A DNA stretch of 64,000 bases from NCBI RefSeq assembly GCF_010078385.1, contig NZ_SIJC01000002.1, positions 310,001 to 374,000 on the forward strand. The letters run 5' to 3'. A model generated the notes under the pieces. It saw only the letters and a list, made by a program, of their open reading frames with translations, made no database searches and was not told the DNA's origin. Both the position numbers and the translations under genes were made by a program. The DNA comes from Chengkuizengella sediminis (GTDB lineage Bacteria; Bacillota; Bacilli; Paenibacillales; KCTC-33759). Shown here piece after piece: positions 8,122 to 16,745 of the stretch; position 1 is the stretch's first letter, and every line of letters starts with the position of its first letter.

Positions 8122-9003
8122 TTATTCAGGCACATAATTTACATCGATCGCTCTTGGATCAACAAATCCATATCCTTCTGCTTCAATTTTAGTTAATAAT
8201 TCATCCAAAGCTTCTACTGTCCAAGGTAGTTCATGCATAAGAATATTGCTGCCTGCTCTTAATTGTTCCATCACTCTTTGAATGACCCCCTCAGGATACT
8301 GGTATTGTTTAACCCAATCTTCTGAACCATTGGACCAAGTCATGTATAACATGCCTTCATCTTTTACTTTTGTAGTTAAATGAATATTTCCTGCGCCTTG
8401 ACCATGTGGAGGACGGAAAAATAAGGGTCTCTCCCCTGTTAATTCTTCGACAATGTTTTGTACATCCCCTACTTGTTGATTTATAGTTTCGCTTGTCTCA
8501 TTTTTTAAACTAATATGATCCCAAGAATGATTACCAATGATTTGGTCTCTGTTATGTATGAGCTGCAATAATTCTGGGTTTTGCTCTATTCTGAATCCAT
8601 TTACAAAAAATATCGCTTTAGCATCGTGTTTATCTAAAATATCTAACATCTTAGTTAACATCTCTTCTTCTTTTGGACCATCATCAAAAGTTAAAAGTAC
8701 TACGTTTTTATTAATGTTTTCATTCTTAGGTTTAATGTCATATATGCCGTTCATGTAGTAGTCTAATTCAATTGGTAATTCACTAATCGGTTCATCCTCT
8801 TCAATGACTTTATTTACTTCTTCTGAGTCCATTTCATCAGGTTGATTTTCACTAGAATTTTCACCACTTGTTACATTTTCATCTTCGATTTGAATGGTAT
8901 TGGCGGGAGGGGCTTCAGTTGAATTTTTTATTGGTTTTTGCCCACATGCTGTAAATGTCAAACTTAACGAGATGAGGGAGATGAGTGCAAATTTTAATTT
9001 CAT
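8122..9003 (-). CDS. Polysaccharide deacetylase (NodB/CE4) lipoprotein
   Basis: A 293-residue protein with a lipoprotein-type signal peptide (hydrophobic 4-18, likely acylated C20), an acidic linker (about 35-80) and a NodB homology domain (about 98-290). Family motifs are present: TFDDGP (105-110; catalytic base D107, metal ligand D108), metal ligands H159 and H163 in HSWDH, FFRPPHG (195-201), a DW segment near 229-230, and the catalytic-histidine motif LMH with H257. CE4 enzymes remove acetyl groups from peptidoglycan or other glycans outside the membrane; which one is acted on here is unknown. AGGAGG precedes ATG 9003. It is transcribed away from the YtxH-like gene and has no obvious operon partner. 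Confidence 0.88.
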   Translation of the reverse strand: MKLKFALISLISLSLTFTACGQKPIKNSTEAPPANTIQIEDENVTSGENSSENQPDEMDSEEVNKVIEEDEPISELPIELDYYMNGIYDIKPKNENINKNVVLLTFDDGPKEEEMLTKMLDILDKHDAKAIFFVNGFRIEQNPELLQLIHNRDQIIGNHSWDHISLKNETSETINQQVGDVQNIVEELTGERPLFFRPPHGQGAGNIHLTTKVKDEGMLYMTWSNGSEDWVKQYQYPEGVIQRVMEQLRAGSNILMHELPWTVEALDELLTKIEAEGYGFVDPRAIDVNYVPE

Positions 9004-9172
9004 TTTTTTGTATCCTCCTGTTGTATTATTTCATTTTATCTTTATTTTACCATGTGAATTATAAAATGTAATTGATTTTTTGCCATCCATAAATTACTTT
9101 TTATTTCTTGAATGTTTAAGCAATAAATTGAAAAAAATAAATTTGAAAAGCAAGTAATGAAAAGGAGGAGTG

Positions 9173-9493
9173 ATGGAATTGAGAGGGTTTTTGATGGGTG
9201 GACTTTTCGGAGCTGCATTAGCACTTTACTTAAATAAAAGCAACAATAGAGAAATGTTAATGACAAACATGGATAAAATGGCAAATTCTTTGGGTGATAT
9301 GTTTGATACAGCTACAGATAAAATGAAGGAAATGACTTTTAATCAAATGACTAAAAACATGGATGAAAACATCAAGGGTTTTGATAATGAGCAAGGATTA
9401 GAACAAATACAGGATATAATCAATGAAGATCCAAAGGTAAAAGCAGAATCAGACAAAATCTTAAAGGATAGTGAAGGTTCTATAACACAGTAA
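9173..9493 (+). CDS. YtxH-like small membrane-associated protein
   Basis: A roughly 106-residue protein whose N-terminus, FLMGGLFGAALALYLNKSNN, is a glycine-containing hydrophobic segment typical of YtxH-family proteins. The rest is charged and methionine-rich (NMDKMANSLGDMFDTATDKMKEM) and probably helical. The start is uncertain: AAGGAGGA is followed by ATG at 9173 (4-base gap) and an in-frame TTG at 9179 (10-base gap). The molecular function of YtxH proteins is not established; some respond to general stress in Bacillus. It is followed by a hairpin repeat and a terminator, so it is probably monocistronic. Confidence 0.6.
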   Translation: MELRGFLMGGLFGAALALYLNKSNNREMLMTNMDKMANSLGDMFDTATDKMKEMTFNQMTKNMDENIKGFDNEQGLEQIQDIINEDPKVKAESDKILKDSEGSITQ

Positions 9494-9558
9494 ATAATCT
9501 TCCAATAGGAAAGTATAAATATTTATCATACTTTCTTCCTCAAAAAAAGCAACATTTT

Positions 9559-9608
9559 ACCCCAAAAAGTAAAAAGGCTAGTAACTGTTACATCATTACT
9601 TTTTGGGG
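9559..9608. repeat. Perfect hairpin copy of the ACCCCAAAAAGT family
   Basis: CCCCAAAAAGTAA (9560-9572) and TTACTTTTTGGGG (9596-9608) form a perfect 13-bp inverted repeat around a 23-base loop, 65 bases after the preceding stop. This looks like the intact form of the motif found as single arms elsewhere. The gap from 9494 to 9920 otherwise holds only the terminator at 9685-9728 and no gene that I can see. Confidence 0.75.
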
Positions 9609-9684
9609 CTCTTATACTAAGAAGAATCTTTAGCTTTACTGAAAACCTCCAATAAAAGATTTTGTTATAATTATACATATTTAT

Positions 9685-9728
9685 AAAAAATCATTTTCAA
9701 TTTTTGAAATTTGAAAATGATTTTTTTT
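9685..9728. terminator. Terminator-like hairpin upstream of mecA
   Basis: AAAAAATCATTTTCAA pairs with TTGAAAATGATTTTTT around a 10-base loop and ends in an eight-T run. The A and T tracts make it potentially bidirectional. Confidence 0.8.
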
Positions 9729-9920
9729 GTTTATTAGGTCATTTATATTAGTGCAATATATTGGTTTTAATGTTAACATAAGTAGTAAGATTATGATAAA
9801 AAATATTGTAATTTGGTCAAGCTTTATTTCACAGATATATACGTTCTAACATATTTTATAAAATGAGACTTTCATGCTGCAATATGTGGAATTAACTTAA
9901 ATAGAAGGGAGCTCCTAATC

Positions 9921-10520
9921 ATGAAGATGGAACGTTTAAGTACAGACAAAATTCGTATATTTTTAACTTTTGAAGACTTAACTGAACGTGGTATTCAAAA
10001 AGAAGATATGTGGAGGGAGATCCCAAAAGTCCGTGAGCTTTTTAATGACATGATGGAGCAAGCCTATTCTGAATTGGGATTCGAAGCATCTGGACCATTA
10101 GCCGTTGAGGTAATCACCCACCCTGCACAAGGAATGGTAGTCATAGTTACTAAAGGTACTTTAGATCAAGAAGGTGAATTTCCAGAATATGAAGAAGAAG
10201 AATTATTATATGAAATGGAAGTTACTTTGGAAGAATCTCACTTGATCTCGTATACATTCCAAGACTTTGAGCATGTTATAACCGTATCCAAATTATTGAA
10301 GAAATTTTTATCTGAAGAGGAAGGTATACTATATTCTTATGAAGATCAATGGATTTTACAAATAGATTCTGAAAAATTTGATGACGATTTGTTTCACACT
10401 CTTATCGCTTTATTATCAGAGTATGGTGAGACCACCTCGCTTACTCAGTCTATTTTAGAAGAATATGGTAAAGTCATTATACCTGAATATGCAATAAAAG
10501 TTATTGATGAGCACTTTTAA
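9921..10520 (+). CDS. mecA: Adaptor protein MecA
   Basis: A 199-residue acidic protein beginning MKMERLSTDKIRIFLTFEDLTERGI, the conserved N-terminal substrate-recognition domain of MecA, with a linker and a C-terminal domain (about 115-195) that docks on ClpC. In B. subtilis MecA delivers ComK and other substrates to ClpCP and promotes ClpC hexamer assembly. Length and start fit the family (about 200-220 residues). AGAAGGGAG precedes ATG 9921. It is alone between terminators, upstream of glutamate dehydrogenase. Confidence 0.88.
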   Translation: MKMERLSTDKIRIFLTFEDLTERGIQKEDMWREIPKVRELFNDMMEQAYSELGFEASGPLAVEVITHPAQGMVVIVTKGTLDQEGEFPEYEEEELLYEMEVTLEESHLISYTFQDFEHVITVSKLLKKFLSEEEGILYSYEDQWILQIDSEKFDDDLFHTLIALLSEYGETTSLTQSILEEYGKVIIPEYAIKVIDEHF

Positions 10521-10546
10521 AATTGTTACTATAGAATATGATTGAG

Positions 10547-10589
10547 AGCATCTACAAAACTAATTTTGGTTTTTGTATGGTGCTTTTTC
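10547..10589 (+). terminator. Terminator after mecA
   Basis: AGCA-TC-TACAAAAC pairs with GTTTTTGTA-TGG-TGCT (small internal loop), followed by TTTTT. Confidence 0.72.
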
Positions 10590-10670
10590 ATGGATTAGAA
10601 TATTTCTCTTTTCTAAATTGGCTAGGAGCCGCGGAGTTATAACAAAACCAGTAAAAGAAGGTGGATTGTT

Positions 10671-11921
10671 TTGAATCTCAAAGATACAGATAATATACTT
10701 TACTCTACACAAACAGTCATTAAGGAAGCATTAACAAATTTAGGTTTTGGGGAAGATATGTTTGATTTATTAAAAGAACCTCTAAGATTATTAAAAGTGA
10801 GAATCCCAGTAATGATGGATAATGGTAAAGTACATGTGTTTACTGGTTTTAGAGCGCAGCACAATGATGCTGTTGGTCCTACAAAAGGAGGAGTTAGATT
10901 TCATCCAGATGTAACTGAAGATGAAGTAAAAGCACTATCTATTTGGATGACTTTGAAATGTGGTATAACAGACATCCCTTATGGGGGAGGAAAAGGCGGA
11001 ATTATTTGCGATCCTCGTAAAATGTCATTCAAAGAACTGGAAAGATTAAGTAGAGGTTATGTTCGTGCGATTAGTCAGGTTGTTGGTCCTTCAAAAGACA
11101 TTCCCGCACCTGATGTAATGACAAATTCACAAATCATGGCATGGATGCTGGATGAATATAGTAGAATAAGAGAATTTGATTCACCAGGATTCATTACAGG
11201 CAAGCCTCTTGTGCTAGGAGGTTCTCACGGCCGTGAAACAGCTACAGCCAAAGGTGTATCCATAATGATTAAAGAAGCTTTGAGGAAAAAAGATATAGCA
11301 ATTCAGGATGCGAAAGTTATTATTCAAGGTTTTGGAAATGCTGGAAGTTATCTTGCCAAGTTTCTGCATGAAGCTGGAGCTAAGGTAGTAGGGATTTCTG
11401 ATGTGCTAGGAGGTTTATATGATCCCAATGGACTAGATATTGAATTTCTAATTGATCGAAGAGATTCATTTGGTACAGTAACAAATTTATTTAAAAAAAC
11501 GATCTCTAATCAAGAGCTACTTGAAATGGATTGTGATATTCTTGTACCTGCAGCAATAGAAAATCAAATTACAGTCCATAATGCAGAGAAAATTAAAGCA
11601 AGTATATTGGTAGAAGCAGCAAATGGACCTACCACTCTGGAAGCAACACAAATATTGACAGATAAAGGAGTTTTGCTAATTCCAGATGTTCTCGCAAGTG
11701 CAGGGGGTGTCATTGTATCTTATTTTGAGTGGGTACAAAATAACCAAGGATATTATTGGAGTGAAAAAGAAGTTCATGAGAAATTAGAGGATATTATGAT
11801 AAGAGCTTTAAACAAAGTATATGAAACACATTCATCAAGAGGTGTTAATATGCGCTTAGCTGCTTATATGATGGGAGTTCGTAAGGTGGCAGAAGCCGTT
11901 AAATACAGAGGCTGGATTTAA
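10671..11921 (+). CDS. gudB: NAD-type glutamate dehydrogenase (GudB/RocG)
   Basis: A 416-residue enzyme interconverting glutamate and 2-oxoglutarate plus ammonia. The dimerisation/catalytic part carries GGVRFHPDVTEDEVKALSIW and PYGGGKGGI, with the catalytic lysine at K108 and substrate lysines K72 and K96. The dinucleotide fold has VIIQGFGNAGSYLAKFL. Start TTG 10671 follows AGAAGGTGG by 6 bases and gives the expected N-terminus. Position before prsW matches gudB in B. subtilis; RocG is so similar that the name follows context. The active-site region shows no duplication of the kind that inactivates cryptic gudB in laboratory B. subtilis, so the enzyme should be active. It overlaps prsW by one base (TAATG). 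Confidence 0.92.
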   Translation: MNLKDTDNILYSTQTVIKEALTNLGFGEDMFDLLKEPLRLLKVRIPVMMDNGKVHVFTGFRAQHNDAVGPTKGGVRFHPDVTEDEVKALSIWMTLKCGITDIPYGGGKGGIICDPRKMSFKELERLSRGYVRAISQVVGPSKDIPAPDVMTNSQIMAWMLDEYSRIREFDSPGFITGKPLVLGGSHGRETATAKGVSIMIKEALRKKDIAIQDAKVIIQGFGNAGSYLAKFLHEAGAKVVGISDVLGGLYDPNGLDIEFLIDRRDSFGTVTNLFKKTISNQELLEMDCDILVPAAIENQITVHNAEKIKASILVEAANGPTTLEATQILTDKGVLLIPDVLASAGGVIVSYFEWVQNNQGYYWSEKEVHEKLEDIMIRALNKVYETHSSRGVNMRLAAYMMGVRKVAEAVKYRGWI

Positions 11922-12607
11922 TGCAAATCTTAACTATATTATGTATTGCAATTGCTCCAAGTTTAACATTGTTAACTTATTTTTATTTAAAAGAAAATTA
12001 TTCTTCAGAACCAATACTGACGGTTATGAAATTATTTTTATTTGGAGTACTTCTCGTATTTCCTACAATGGTTATTCAGCGTGGATTAGTGTTAGGCTTA
12101 GGAGAAAATGATTTATTATTTTCATTTATAATTTCAGGTGGAATTGAAGAGTTTTTGAAACTGTTTATTTTATATTATACGATATTCAATCATCATGTTT
12201 TTGATTCACCCTATGATGGGATAGTTTATGGCGTATCTATTTCATTAGGATTTGCGACTCTGGAAAATATAATCTATGCATTTTCCTATTCAGCTTCATT
12301 TTTTACATTGATGTTAAGAGGATTACTCCCAATTTCAGGACATGCAATATTTGGTGTAATCATGGGATTTTATATAAGTAAAGCCAAATTTCTTTCACAA
12401 AAGAAATATTTAATTTTAGCATTGGTTATTCCTGTTGCATGGCATGGGTTATTTGATTATATTATGCTTGCTTTTCAAACAAATTGGATAATGATTTTAG
12501 TTGTGTTTATGATCTTCTTATGGATTAAAGGGTTAAGAAAAGTCAAACAGGCAAATCATAATTCAACAGGGTTTAGTATTACTACTGATAAAAAGTTTGA
12601 AGTATAA
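11921..12607 (+). CDS. prsW: Intramembrane protease PrsW
   Basis: A 228-residue multi-pass membrane protein (about 7-8 hydrophobic segments) of the PrsW family, related to CPBP proteases. The proposed catalytic residues are visible: E76, E77 and K80 in GGIEEFLK, H141 in ISGHAIFG, and H175 with D179 in HGLFDY. In B. subtilis PrsW makes the first cut in the anti-sigma factor RsiW to release sigma W under envelope stress. The sigma/anti-sigma pair at 47.1 kb is one possible target, by inference only. Start ATG shares one base with the gdh stop, implying translational coupling. Confidence 0.9.
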   Translation: MQILTILCIAIAPSLTLLTYFYLKENYSSEPILTVMKLFLFGVLLVFPTMVIQRGLVLGLGENDLLFSFIISGGIEEFLKLFILYYTIFNHHVFDSPYDGIVYGVSISLGFATLENIIYAFSYSASFFTLMLRGLLPISGHAIFGVIMGFYISKAKFLSQKKYLILALVIPVAWHGLFDYIMLAFQTNWIMILVVFMIFLWIKGLRKVKQANHNSTGFSITTDKKFEV

Positions 12608-12658
12608 CCAACTTGGTTATGATAAAGCTTATAATCATTTGCAGGAGGATTTTCATCT

Positions 12659-12820
12659 ATGTCGAATTACAGAGTGAAAGTTACAATCCGATGTCAATCT
12701 TGCGGTGAAAGATATATTCTTAAAGGCAGAAGAGCTAAAGGAAAAGTGGACACAGGTTTTAAAAAATGTTTATGTAATAACGATTCTAATTTTGAAGTTC
12801 AATATGAAAATCAATTATAG
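12659..12820 (+). CDS. Small zinc-ribbon-like protein, 53 residues
   Basis: A short gene with a strong AGGAGGAT site before ATG. The product begins MSNYRVKVTIRCQSCGERYI and contains CxxC (C12, C15) and CxC (C37, C39), a four-cysteine set suited to one zinc ion. The middle is strongly basic (KGRRAKGKVDTGFKK), suggesting nucleic-acid contact; that is inference. It lies between prsW and ypeB, where B. subtilis has sleB. A hairpin starts 6 bases after its stop and could terminate this transcript. I do not recognise the family with certainty. Confidence 0.7.
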   Translation: MSNYRVKVTIRCQSCGERYILKGRRAKGKVDTGFKKCLCNNDSNFEVQYENQL

Positions 12821-12825
12821 TGAAT

Positions 12826-12880
12826 AAAGCCTCTTTCATTAACAAAAACTATGTTACAAATTGTTAATGAAAGGGGCTTT
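12826..12880 (+). promoter_or_regulatory. Long terminator-like hairpin that contains the ypeB ribosome binding site
   Basis: AAAGCCTCTTTCATTAACA (12826-12844) pairs with TGTTAATGAAAGGGGCTTT (12862-12880): 19 bp with a single G-U pair and a 17-base loop. The ypeB Shine-Dalgarno (GAAAGGGG) is inside the 3' arm and ATG begins 1-2 bases after the stem. It can act as terminator of the zinc-ribbon gene and also as a lid on ypeB translation. Confidence 0.75.
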
Positions 12881-12881
12881 T

Positions 12882-14213
12882 ATGATGTACAGGCGTTTAA
12901 GTGCAGTTGCGTTTCCTATTCTTATCATTGCTTTAGTAGGTGCTTCATTGTGGGGGTATCAAGAACATCAGGAAAAAAACTCAATTTTGATAAAGACAGA
13001 AAATCAATATCAACGTGCTTTTCATAATTTATCATTCGAATTAGATCAATTACATAACGAATTAGGGAATACTTTGGCTATAAATTCTTCATCCCGTAAT
13101 TTCCACAGAAAATGTTTAGTAAATGTGTGGAGAATTACTAGTGAAGCTCAAAGTGATATTAATCAATTACCGCTTACATTATTGCCTTTTGATAAAACAG
13201 AGGAATTGTTGGCTAATTTAGCTAGTTTTTCATACTCAGCAGCAATAAGAGATTTATCTGACGACCCCTTATCAGAAAAAGAAATGAAAAACTTAAAATC
13301 ATTATACGAGCGAACTGGTGAAATATCTAATGAACTAAGATCTATCCAATTCAATGTGTTGAATAATAACCTTCGCTGGATGGACGTGGAGGTTGCCATT
13401 GCTTCTGAACAAGAGCCTTTAGATAATGGCATCATAGATGGATTTAAAACAGTGGACAAAAAAGTCACGGAATATTCTGAAATTGATTGGGGACCTTCCA
13501 ATACTCAAATGTTTCATAATAGAGATTATAATCAATTGAGTGGAAGTTCTATCTCTCCTGAAGAAGCTAAAGAAATTGCTGGAAATATATTGAATGTGAA
13601 ACAATCAGAACAAATGAAAGTGACTGAAAACGGAAAAGGGACTGAATACCATACTTATAATATTCAGATTAATAATTCTGATGATAAATCTAATATAGAG
13701 ATGGATATAACAGCAAAAGGTGGTCACGTCGTATGGTTTATGAACTCCCGCCCTGTGAAGGGAAAAAAGCTTGATGTTAATCAAGCAAAAGAAAAAGCAT
13801 CAGAAGCTCTTGATCAAATGGATTTTAAAGGAATGAAGGCGGTGAGTTTTGATCAATATGAAAATGTTGCAAGTTTCGCATTTGTAACTAAAATAGATGA
13901 TATTATTATTTACCCTCAGAAAATATCCATTAAAGTAGCTTTAGACAATGGTGAAGTGGTGGGAATACAGACTACAGACTATATTTTTGCAAATCATGAA
14001 CGTAGTATAGAACCCGCTAAGCTAACTTTAGAAGAAGCAAAAAAAACTTTGAATCAAAACTTTAAGGTTGAAAGTACGGATAAAGCTTTAATCTTAAATG
14101 ACATAAATGAAGAAATTTTATGTTATGAATTTTTAGGAGAGATCAACAGTCAGCTTTATAGGATTTATATCAATGCAAGTACAGGAATGGAAGAAAAAAT
14201 CGAACAAGTGTAA
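12882..14213 (+). CDS. ypeB: Germination protein YpeB
   Basis: A roughly 443-residue protein with an N-terminal membrane anchor (about 7-25) followed by WGYQEHQEKN, a strongly conserved YpeB stretch. A helical region (about 40-205) and C-terminal PepSY-type repeats (SPEEAKEIAGNILNV, NQAKEKASEALDQM, LEEAKKTLNQNF) follow. In Bacillus YpeB is made in the forespore with the cortex-lytic enzyme SleB and is needed for SleB stability and localisation during germination. No sleB lies next to it here. ATG 12882 is chosen because the site GAAAGGGG is 5 bases upstream; an ATG at 12885 is also possible. The site is enclosed in a strong hairpin. Confidence 0.9.
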   Translation: MMYRRLSAVAFPILIIALVGASLWGYQEHQEKNSILIKTENQYQRAFHNLSFELDQLHNELGNTLAINSSSRNFHRKCLVNVWRITSEAQSDINQLPLTLLPFDKTEELLANLASFSYSAAIRDLSDDPLSEKEMKNLKSLYERTGEISNELRSIQFNVLNNNLRWMDVEVAIASEQEPLDNGIIDGFKTVDKKVTEYSEIDWGPSNTQMFHNRDYNQLSGSSISPEEAKEIAGNILNVKQSEQMKVTENGKGTEYHTYNIQINNSDDKSNIEMDITAKGGHVVWFMNSRPVKGKKLDVNQAKEKASEALDQMDFKGMKAVSFDQYENVASFAFVTKIDDIIIYPQKISIKVALDNGEVVGIQTTDYIFANHERSIEPAKLTLEEAKKTLNQNFKVESTDKALILNDINEEILCYEFLGEINSQLYRIYINASTGMEEKIEQV

Positions 14214-14216
14214 AGT

Positions 14217-14230
14217 ACCCACAAAAGTGA
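14217..14230 (+). repeat. Single-arm copy, ACCCACAAAAGTGA variant
   Basis: Begins 3 bases after the ypeB stop and shares GTACCCACAAAAGTGA with the serA-side copy at 7430. No opposite arm is found before the following terminator. Confidence 0.55.
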
Positions 14231-14260
14231 AGTTAACTGAATATACTCATAATACAAAAT

Positions 14261-14324
14261 AGTTCCACTAAATCCATTTTGGAAATCATAATTTCCATAA
14301 GGTTTTAGTGGACTTTATTTTTTT
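14261..14324 (+). terminator. Terminator after ypeB
   Basis: AGTTCCACTAAATCC pairs with GGTTTTAGTGGACT, with an inner GGAAA/TTTCC hairpin, followed by TTTATTTTTTT. Confidence 0.8.
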
Positions 14325-14391
14325 CTACAAAATTTGAGCTCTTCTGATATAATTTGATATATCCATTTAGATTTATTTTGAGGTGAGAAAC

Positions 14392-15042
14392 TTGAAATTG
14401 AAAATTGGCCAAATCCTATTTTTAGAAATTGAGCCTATTGATGAACAGGATAAAAATGATTTATCTTTTTATAAAACTAGAATTTCTGATATTCAGAATG
14501 ATTCTATTTCTATAGAAATACCAACAAATGAAAATGGGGAGTATCAACATTTATACAGTGGAGATGAATTATTTGTACGTTTTAATTCTGAGGATGATGT
14601 AAAATATGCTTTTTCTTCTTTTGTAATCGGAACCAAAAAGGAAGTAATTGAGGAAATTATGCTTAAAAAACCAACTCTCCATGAAATCATTCATATTGAT
14701 GATCGAAATTATTTACGAGTTCCTGCTGAATTGGAAATTGCAATACAACTTTCTAGTCAATTACGTTTTCTTGCTAAAACAATTGACATCAGTGGTGGTG
14801 GACTAGCGTTCGTTTGTGAAGAAAAAATTAAGATTCAAAATTCTATAAGCTGTTGGTTGCTTATAAAGGATAAAAATGAATTTATTCAACACATCCCCTT
14901 TGAAGGGAAGATAATTAGAACAAAGAAAATAGATTCTGAGAGAACAAAAGTTATGGTTTATTATCATAAAATTGATGAGGAGGATCGAAGAGCGATCATT
15001 CGTTATTGTTTTGATCGACAATTTGAATTACGGAAAAAATAA
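14392..15042 (+). CDS. motI: PilZ-domain c-di-GMP receptor MotI (YpfA)
   Basis: A 216-residue cytosolic protein with an N-terminal YcgR-like domain (about 1-95) and a C-terminal PilZ domain (about 96-215). The c-di-GMP motifs are present: RNYLR (R105-x3-R109) and D-x-S-x-x-G in DISGGG (133-138). In B. subtilis MotI with c-di-GMP disengages the flagellar stator MotA, acting as a motility clutch. TTG 14392 is preferred because GAGGTG stands 6 bases before it, whereas the GTG at 14383 is part of that site. It follows the ypeB terminator and lies before ypfB-cmk as in B. subtilis. Confidence 0.87.
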   Translation: MKLKIGQILFLEIEPIDEQDKNDLSFYKTRISDIQNDSISIEIPTNENGEYQHLYSGDELFVRFNSEDDVKYAFSSFVIGTKKEVIEEIMLKKPTLHEIIHIDDRNYLRVPAELEIAIQLSSQLRFLAKTIDISGGGLAFVCEEKIKIQNSISCWLLIKDKNEFIQHIPFEGKIIRTKKIDSERTKVMVYYHKIDEEDRRAIIRYCFDRQFELRKK

Positions 15043-15112
15043 ATTGATTTCAAATGAATGAGAATTTTTTTTTGAGGTAAAATATGGCTATCATATAAAA
15101 TAGGTGTGAACC

Positions 15113-15316
15113 ATGTCGATACAAAAAAATCATCCAAAATTTGAAGAACTTTATATAGTTTTTTCTAACATGATGGAAAAATTATTATTAAAAATATTTA
15201 TATTTTTATTTGTGATTCTCATTATTATCCAATTTTTTTCTCAATTTGATTCTGTTCGTTCTAACCTTATAAAAGTTGAAAATTTAGAAGGTATTCCTTA
15301 TCAAATATCAAAATGA
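15113..15316 (+). CDS. ypfB: Small membrane protein YpfB (DUF5359-like)
   Basis: A 67-residue protein with a single long hydrophobic segment (about 21-42, rich in I, F, L), a charged N-terminus and a short polar C-terminal tail. Size, one-helix topology and position between motI and cmk match B. subtilis YpfB. AGGTG precedes ATG 15113. The function is unknown. A terminator stem separates it from cmk. Confidence 0.7.
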   Translation: MSIQKNHPKFEELYIVFSNMMEKLLLKIFIFLFVILIIIQFFSQFDSVRSNLIKVENLEGIPYQISK

Positions 15317-15381
15317 AAACGACTATAATAGCAATTGATTTTTGCAAAAATCTTTAATATGTGTTACAATTCAAGCATCAG

Positions 15382-15403
15382 AGCAGGCATTGCCTGCTTT
15401 TTT
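15382..15403 (+). terminator. Short terminator between ypfB and cmk
   Basis: AGCAGGC and GCCTGCT form a 7-bp GC-rich stem with a 3-base loop and a TTTTT run. It sits inside the cmk leader and could also act as an attenuator. Confidence 0.72.
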
Positions 15404-15466
15404 GCTGAAATTAGAATGGGATTATACATTTACATAATCGTTTTCGACATAAAGGAGGTGACTCCA

Positions 15467-16183
15467 TTGATCCAGCAGCGCCATAAAATTAATGTCGCTA
15501 TTGATGGTCCTGCGGGGGCTGGAAAAAGTACAATTGCACGCTTAGTGTCTAATGAATTTGGATATGTTTATATCGATACAGGTGCAATGTATAGAGCTGT
15601 AACCTTAAAGGCGATGGAAAATCAAATCCCTCCAAATCATGAAGGTAAAATCGTTGAATTAACCAAACAGTTGGATATTGAGTTGATTCCTAAAAAAAGC
15701 GGTCAAAAGGTGATTGTAAATGGAATTGATTTAACGGAATCAATCCGGTCTAATGAAATAAATCAACAAGTATCTAAATTCGCAGGGATCAGCAAATTAA
15801 GAGAAATACTTGTTGAAAAACAACAACAACTGGCTTCATCAAAAGGTGTGGTTATGGACGGGAGAGATATAGCTACCCATGTGCTTCCAAACGCAGAAGT
15901 GAAGATTTTTTTAACAGCAAGTGTCGAGGAAAGGGCTTCAAGGAGATATGACGAAATGTTAGAGAAAACACCTGCGTTAACAATCACTTTGGAACAGCTG
16001 AAAAATGAAATTTCATTACGAGATCAGATGGATTTAGAAAGAACAGCTTCACCATTAAAAATGGCTGAGGATGCGATTAAAATCGATAGTACAAACATGA
16101 CCATTTTAGAGGTTGTGCAAACCATTAAAGAATTATGCATTAAAAAAATGGGTGGGGATAATCATGTTATACAAAACGGTTAG
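15467..16183 (+). CDS. cmk: Cytidylate kinase
   Basis: A 238-residue kinase that phosphorylates CMP and dCMP. The P-loop GPAGAGKST lies at 14-22, DTGAMYRAVTLKA follows, and the CMP-binding/lid region includes VMDGRDIATHVLPNAEVKIFLTAS. TTG 15467 is chosen because AAGGAGGTG lies 6 bases upstream and the protein then starts at the family position. The open frame extends further upstream, but that part translates the terminator and is not coding. It overlaps plsC by 20 bases, so the two are probably coupled, as in Bacillus. Confidence 0.93.
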   Translation: MIQQRHKINVAIDGPAGAGKSTIARLVSNEFGYVYIDTGAMYRAVTLKAMENQIPPNHEGKIVELTKQLDIELIPKKSGQKVIVNGIDLTESIRSNEINQQVSKFAGISKLREILVEKQQQLASSKGVVMDGRDIATHVLPNAEVKIFLTASVEERASRRYDEMLEKTPALTITLEQLKNEISLRDQMDLERTASPLKMAEDAIKIDSTNMTILEVVQTIKELCIKKMGGDNHVIQNG

Positions 16184-16745
16184 AATGTTATTAAGATTTT
16201 TGTATGTTCTAATATATCGATTAAAAGTAGTAGGTAAAACTAATATCCCTGAACATGGAGGTGTCATGCTTTGTTCCAACCATGTAAACTTATTAGACCC
16301 TACCATCGTAGGAATCCCTCTAGATAGAGAAGTACACTTTATGGCAAAGGAAGAGTTGTTTAAAATTCCTGTGTTAGGAAAATTAATTGTTAAATTGGGG
16401 GCTTTTCCAGTAAAACGGGGTGGCGTGAGTAAAGATTCCATAAGAAACACAATTAAAATTTTAAATGAAGGAAAAGTTTTTGGGATTTTTCCTGAAGGCA
16501 CTAGAAGGAAATCATTAGGTGTGGGAAAAAAGGGAGCAGCGAGTTTTGCACTTCGTTCCGATGCAACAGTCATACCAGTTGCAATTATTGGAAATTATAC
16601 CCCTTTTCGAAAAATGAAAGTCATTTACGGAAAACCAGTTGATTTAACTGAATTCAAGGAAGATTCATCAGGTGATCGCTTAGAAAAAGCCACTGATAAA
16701 ATTATGTCAAATATTGATGAAATATTAAAAAGTAATTCTAAATAA
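16164..16745 (+). CDS. plsC: 1-acyl-glycerol-3-phosphate acyltransferase PlsC
   Basis: A 193-residue acyltransferase that makes phosphatidic acid from lysophosphatidic acid. The NHxxxxD motif is N39-H40-x4-D45 (NHVNLLD), and FPEGTR is at 109-114. An N-terminal hydrophobic stretch (about 5-20) should attach it to the membrane. ATG 16164 with GGTGGGG upstream lies inside the 3' end of cmk. Pairing with cmk and the later plsY-gpsA genes places three phospholipid-precursor functions within 6 kb. Confidence 0.9.
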   Translation: MLYKTVRMLLRFLYVLIYRLKVVGKTNIPEHGGVMLCSNHVNLLDPTIVGIPLDREVHFMAKEELFKIPVLGKLIVKLGAFPVKRGGVSKDSIRNTIKILNEGKVFGIFPEGTRRKSLGVGKKGAASFALRSDATVIPVAIIGNYTPFRKMKVIYGKPVDLTEFKEDSSGDRLEKATDKIMSNIDEILKSNSK

